This document shows positions 58,605 through 64,000 of a stretch of 64,000 nucleotides of DNA, piece by piece. This stretch comes from Epiperipatus broadwayi. Lineage: Eukaryota > Onychophora > Udeonychophora > Euonychophora > Peripatidae. The DNA lies in contig JAQFVV010006215.1 in the NCBI GenBank assembly GCA_028023455.1, forward strand, positions 1,748,580 to 1,812,579, written 5' to 3'. Below the pieces are notes generated by a model. The model was not told the DNA's origin. It searched no databases and saw only the letters and a program-made list of their open reading frames with translations. Position 1 is the stretch's first letter. Each line of letters opens with the position of its first letter. The position numbers were made by a program, and so were the translations under genes.

Positions 58605-58855
58605 TAATAACTGAAACCCAGGCTTATTATATACCTGTGTCTATATATTATAGGGTATATGAGCACAGACTTTCACACCACTCTCCACTCTATCTCATAA
58701 TACTGATACACTTGAACACATATAGGTATATTGGTGATTATTTTTTATCTTTTCAACATATGTGTTCAAGTGTATCAGTGTTATGAGATAGAGTGGAGAG
58801 TGATAGGTGGTGTGAAAGTCTGTGCTCATATACCCTATATATTACATAAATGAAT
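58605..58855. repeat. family B foldback, minimal copy without ribozyme
   Basis: Same head (TAACTGAAACCCAGGCTTAT) and the same outer arms as the 57.7-kb copy, but the palindrome turns at about 58727. The hammerhead-like core is lost; only GGTATATTGGTGATTATT remains at the turn. Confidence 0.85.
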
Positions 58856-58924
58856 AATATTTTCTCGCTACTTGTATTTCTTATTTTAAATTAAGAATTC
58901 AGAATTTTGGCTCACGGTCTAGAT

Positions 58925-59226
58925 CAGTGGTGCGCAACCTTTTAACACTTGAGATCCCATACTCAAATTGAAATTTTACACGACTCATTATATGTTGTTA
59001 ACATACTATTATAAGCATATAGAGATAGTAATAATAAAAGTCGTATAGAAGGAAGTGTTTAAACACAAAAGTGGTCAGACATATAATAATGAGTTGAACA
59101 GTTTTAATGCATTTTTAAATAGTGTTTAGGTTTTTGTTTTTTCAATTAAAAATTTATTATCCAACATGAGAACTCAAATTTTTCACGGCCCCAACATTTT
59201 TTCTGCGACTCACAGCTTGTGCGCTT
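58925..59226 (+). mobile_element. non-autonomous hAT-type DNA transposon
   Basis: Starts CAGTGGTGCGCAACCTTTT, the usual hAT-type terminus. The other end holds TGCGACTCACAGCTTGTGCG, a diverged version of the expected inverted end. An exact 8-bp duplication GTCTAGAT flanks it (58917-58924, 59227-59234), the right size for hAT transposases. At 302 bp it has no coding capacity and must have been moved in trans. Confidence 0.75.
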
Positions 59227-59234
59227 GTCTAGAT

Positions 59235-59900
59235 CTATTCCTAAAAATAAAATAAAAACTATTCAATAAATAAAATGAAAATGATAAAATAAACAATTTT
59301 TAAGAACAATAGTGTTCAAATAGTATTGATTGTCTAGATATCTTAATTATCGTTAGAGGATCACTGGTGCACGGATCACTTCATTCTATCTATTTATCAA
59401 TACATATAAATGAAGTGTATAGTGTTAAACTATGAGTGCATAAAGTTTATCACTTGAAAATCAAATTGTGATTATCTATATAGAGAGAGAGAGAAATAGA
59501 AGGGTAGGGGAGATGGGAATTAAATAAATCAGATTTTAAACAGCATATTGCAAAATAACCTTTCCAAAGAACAATGAAGAATAATATATTAACTAGATTA
59601 GATAATTACCAGCTAATGTGAATTTAAGTTTTTTCTTTTTTATTCACTCTAGGTAAAAACAGATAAACATTCGTTTACTAAGGTAATTACTGATTAGTTG
59701 GATTGGCTAAAGTTTTATTATCACAAACAAAATACTAAACCATTTTTTTCTAGTTTGACTTCAAATTCCATATCGTAGGCACAGCAGGTAATTGTTTTAT
59801 TCTCTTATGTATAAGTCTATATAATTGTGTAGTTTTTATAAGTGTAAGCAAAAATATTTTTTTCTTTTAAAAAATGTAAAATTATTTGTGTTCTACACGA
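59235..59900. other. AT-rich intergenic DNA
   Basis: No coding signal. A short GA run lies at 59480-59494. Confidence 0.4.
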
Positions 59901-59904
59901 AACA

Positions 59905-60250
59905 TTAAAATCACATGATCACCATTCCTTGTGCTTACATTAAAGTTAAAACAGGAGCAACTCTTTCCATACATTATTGTGTTTTTATTTTGGACTTGTG
60001 GCCCTATAGTTAACTAAAAAGGTAAAATGTGGCTGCTGGGGGATTGCATTAATCTAAAAAATTAGGTGAGTGCTCTCATATCCAAAGCTTCTCGGTGATA
60101 AAAGCCACAAGGTAGAAACTAGTATGGGGCTATTGGATGAATAGGCACTAGATAGTGATGCATAAACCTTCTAGCATTCATTGATTACTATGACTTGCAT
60201 TGGATAGCATTACTGCATGGATAGGTGCTACTGTTTTAGCATTTAAATAA
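59905..60250 (+). repeat. family A repeat, old copy
   Basis: Begins TCACATGATCACCATTCCTT, has AAAACAGGAGCAACTCTTTC and ends ATTGATTACTATGACTTGCA + TTGGATAGCATTACTGC. The hammerhead region (about 60087-60140, plus) reads CGGTGATAAAAGCC..GTAGAAACTAGTATGGGG: recognisable but decayed. Confidence 0.65.
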
Positions 60251-61370
60251 TATAGTTTTATATATACTGTGCTATCAGTGATGTTTCTACCACATGTGAT
60301 TATATGTGTATAACCTTTAAAATTTTTTTTTACTTAAATATCAGCCTATTATTTCTCTTTAAGATTATTAATCACTAAACTGCCAATTGATATCCCTCCA
60401 CTTTATTTGGGAAAATACATGCCTTTCATGAAATTTAAACTAATATTTTGTCAATATTTTTTTGTATTTAAAAAAAAATTCAAAATCAAATTCTTTGAGG
60501 GACCTAAAGTTACTCACATTTAAAAAGAAAAAAACATTTTTGGCTTAAGATGTGAATGATAGCAATATATACATCTTACAAGTGCTACCCTTTGATCAAT
60601 AAATAATGAAACATCATTTTTAAATTACTTATTTCATTGCACTATATTTTATATTGCCAATATAACCTTTTCAGTTTCAAGCAACCATATTGAATATTTA
60701 AAAAAATTATGCTAAGCCACAAATTTTATCATAATTTTAAGTTTTAAACCACTAAACATCACATGATCACTTGTTTAATAACTTTGAGTTTTATTAATAA
60801 AAAATGACATAATAAATATTGTTTTAAAGATTAAACATGAAAGAATGTAATTAAACTGAAAAAAAATAGTCACTGATATTCAAAGTAATAAAAAAAAGAA
60901 TAAAAGTTAATATTTCTAATAATTATTTTCATATTATTTCATAAATCCCAAATTATCATGCATACAACTTAAAATTATATTTTTGTTAGTAGGTTAGTTG
61001 GATTCATCATAAAATTTCTAAAAAAATTAGTATATAATAACATTTATCTAAGGTAATCCATCACTTGAAAACTTCATAGAATAAAGACATTAGTATCTTT
61101 CAATTTTCTCAGCAGCCCTTCAAAATGTATTTCCATACAGGGGTTTGCAATGTATAAGTCATTCCTAGTAACATCCCTTATAACAAGTAGTTAATATTGA
61201 TCAATAATTAGTATAATTTGAATATTATAATAAAGAACTTCAATACAGTTTGTAATTTATTAAAAAGTACTACTAAAATAGTCACTATATACAAAATAAA
61301 ATAAAAAGTGAATGAAATACTGAATTCATTATAGAGTTAAGCTTGAGGTACATAAGTTTGTAGTTTATAT
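60251..61370. other. AT-rich intergenic DNA
   Basis: No coding signal. A second ATCACATGATCAC at about 60758 may be a solo end of family A. Confidence 0.4.
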
Positions 61371-61377
61371 ATATATA

Positions 61378-61975
61378 CTGTCAAAATCATTACTTTTAGC
61401 ATATGCATATTTTTTACTATTATTAAAATGCAGATAAGAAATTATACAAAAATCTAAATCAGGTCATTATATTTCCAAAATATGTTCATCTTTGTCTCAT
61501 ATCAATTAATTCAAATACTCACCCAAATTTACATCATATCAAAAAATGCAGATAATTCATGATATAAATTTACACAATCACAAGCTTTTTTTTTTTTGTT
61601 AGTTTCAATAGTAATTTTTTCATATATTTTTTTATCAAATATATATATATATGAATAAAATAATTAAAAAATATGCAGCTTTGAAATTTATATTGCAATC
61701 GTCTATAATTGGCCTACGTTTATGTACTGTCAAAATCATTACTTTTAGCATTTGATTATTTTTACTATTATTAAAATGCAGACAAAAATTATAGAAAAAA
61801 CTAAATCAGGTCATTGTATTTCCAAAATATTTTCATTTTTGTCTCATATCAATTAATCCAAATAATCCACCCAAGCTCACATTATAAAAAAAAATGATAA
61901 TCACAAACTTTTTTTATTTTTTTAATGTTAGTTTCAATAGTAATTTTTTTTTTTTTATATCATATATATATTCTA
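61378..61975. repeat. tandem duplication of about 350 bp
   Basis: TGTCAAAATCATTACTTTTA + GCAT at 61379 recurs at 61728. Both units run through TTTCCAAAATAT, TTTGTCTCATATCAATTAAT and TTAGTTTCAATAGTAATTTT in the same order. The second unit is shorter by several small deletions. Confidence 0.85.
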
Positions 61976-64000
61976 ACCTCCCCCCGTGCATTCTCACCCC
62001 AAAATATACTGTTTATTACGAATATTACGGGTTCTAGCTCAGTTAACAAATAAATAAATGAAATCTTCATTCATTAATTAAAATGATTACTAGCTCTAAT
62101 TTTTAAAATACAAATACGGTTCAATTTTAAAAATGAATTAAACAAATATTTACTATTTTCATGAGACATGGAGTGACAATACAGGGAACGAGATAGACTA
62201 CATTGAGCCATTATCCACACGGTACTACCTCAATGGCATAAGAACACTATCCCCCCTTTTTTACTATACTAAATAACTAACTCATAGTATTCTTATGACT
62301 TTCTGAGCTCTATTCACTACGATTAAAATAATAATCATATCTTAATCTTCTTTATAACAAGAATCTAGCTCAATTAAATAAAATGAAGTAAAATAAATAA
62401 AATCTCAGGTTCATAAATTGTATTCTAACTGATTTAAAATTACGGTAGTAAAATATGAAAAGGGAATTTTATGTCATAATCTACTACACAGCAACTAATA
62501 ATAATAAAAATAATAATAACAACAATAATATAATATAATCTTATTTCTTCCTGAAATGAAATAAATAAATACGTACGTGGTAGTATTTTACTAATCTGAC
62601 AACAGAATACGTGTGGCAACATTAGCATATAATTTAATGTAATATTGTGGCAACCGACTTATGACCAATAAATAATATAAAATTATGATCTTTTAATTTT
62701 TAACATACCAATAAATTCTCAAAATTCTTATAACACTTTTATGTTTACCTTTTGTGCAAATTCTATATGTCTGTTTCAATTATAAATGTATCGTGATTTC
62801 ATGCCTCCATGTGGAGAAATAACAACTCGGACACAAAAACTTTAAAACAAATTTAAAACAAAGTTTATTAACAACATAAATAAATTAACAATATTTTTAC
62901 ACTATATACATTGGATATCCCTTACTTTCATATCTCAACTTAGTTTATTAGTTTATAAAATGAAATCAAAATATTATTTACTTTTCCTAGTTAAATCTTA
63001 TTTTTTAACGCTTAAGAAAATGCAGTATTATTACTTGATTTATTATTATGGTTAGCTTATTACAAAATGCATTTCTTATATGATTATCACAAACACTTTT
63101 CATCCCTAATATTATTAAAATTACATTTTTTTTACAAAAATTTACATTCGTAATAAAATTCTACAAAATAACAAAATTTAGTTTCATATTGGTTGTATTG
63201 AATCTTACAAAGTCAAAACACTATTCTACATTTGGTATTAGGTTTTTATTATTCATTATCCGATGTTTATTAATCCTAATATTCTCATTCAAGCCTTACT
63301 TTGGATGATATAATTATAACTATTAATATACCATGCACAAGTATATGTTTATTATACCTTATTGAATTTTCTCTTGATAAATATGCAATACTCATTCCCT
63401 CCAACATTAATATTTTTTTTAAAAAAAAAAAACAACATTCGAATTTTATTATCACTTTTAAAATACTTGGTTTAGATTTCTTTTCAAAATCTTATATTCA
63501 TTTCTGAATTAATTTTACAATGTATTATATGATTCTTTCTCTCTTTATGATATTTTGGACTTTCAATTTTAAAGTTACACAATTCTATACATTCAAGCAA
63601 ATAAACTATTCTTACATAAATGATAACATATCTTCAGTTCTATTTTATTCATTATTTCTTTGAAAATATCTTTCTGACCGATGCAGATTCATGAAATAAG
63701 GATAGCGAAGATAGATGCATAGGATCAAAATACAACTAGAATATTACTCGTCATATACCTTGACAATCATGGCACAGTGAATTAAAATACACTATAGAGG
63801 AGTGACCTTTACCTGTCTACCAACCTCTATCATAGGAACGATGCTAAAGCTATTTCTTCAGCTTTATTCTAACATCAAAAGTTTAAAGATATGCAAAACA
63901 CTGTCCAAACCATATGTGTTCAGTCATAGGACTTTGTTAACTATACTAAATCACACAAAACTAAATATGATCCAAATCCCTTATATTTTCATATTTCTTA
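61976..64000. other. AT-rich DNA, possible LTR-like polyA region
   Basis: No coding signal. On the minus strand AATAAACTTTGTTTTAAATT (about 62858-62876), followed by TTTTGTGTCCGAGTTGTTAT, looks like a polyadenylation region of a transcript or LTR. A C/T tract CCCCCCTTTTTT at 62252 might be a polypurine tract on the minus strand. I found no repeat partner, so no element is called. Confidence 0.3.

Overview
The window is nuclear DNA from an animal, most likely an invertebrate. It is very AT-rich, has almost no long open reading frames, and is packed with decayed transposons: RTE-type LINEs, a Penelope-like element, a Ty3/gypsy-type LTR element, tRNA-derived SINEs and a hAT-type miniature element. 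The two LTRs of one element differ mostly at CpG sites, which suggests a genome with CpG methylation. I cannot name the species.

Layout. 1-2.2 kb: single-copy-looking DNA with an open, codon-like 72-residue stretch at about 1.1 kb (probably a terminal exon of an unrecognised gene), a candidate 37-nt exon on the minus strand, and an old SINE. 2.2-12.25 kb: a 10-kb minisatellite of C/A-only units (core TAACCACCACCATACC) with almost no G on the plus strand. 12.25-18.2 kb: AT-rich DNA holding a broken minus-strand coiled-coil gene. 18.2-20.5 kb: a TATA/initiator promoter with a possible first exon, then two SINE copies. 21.6-28.2 kb: a rearranged RTE LINE split by a 2.9-kb insertion of unknown type, then a second LINE tail. 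28.7-38.7 kb: foldback repeats and a Penelope-like reverse transcriptase remnant. 38.98-41.67 kb: a compact LTR retrotransposon with 572-bp LTRs, a 5-bp target duplication and a broken gag but no pol. 42-52 kb: SINEs, foldbacks and a second TATA-type first-exon candidate. 52.4-55 kb: a second RTE copy split by a foldback. 55.2-59.2 kb: three more foldbacks and a hAT-type miniature element. 59.2-64 kb: AT-rich DNA with a partial foldback and a 350-bp tandem duplication.

The most interesting signal is that at least three foldback families (A, B, C) carry what reads as a minimal hammerhead ribozyme: CUGANGA, a short helix II, GAAA, a very short helix III, a UH cleavage site and a matching helix I. 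Copies A1 (53.35 kb, minus) and B1 (31.87 kb, minus) keep every invariant core base. Copy C1 (43.0 kb, plus) has perfect helices I and II with one core change. A decayed family C copy lies directly upstream of the Penelope-like reverse transcriptase, which fits the known presence of hammerhead motifs in Penelope-like elements. I infer that much of the right half is debris of a Penelope-like or retrozyme-like ribozyme-bearing system, mostly left as head-to-head palindromes.

I see no intact protein-coding transposon, no confident rRNA or functional tRNA gene, and no CRISPR array. Boundaries of decayed repeats are approximate, by eye, unless a target duplication is stated.
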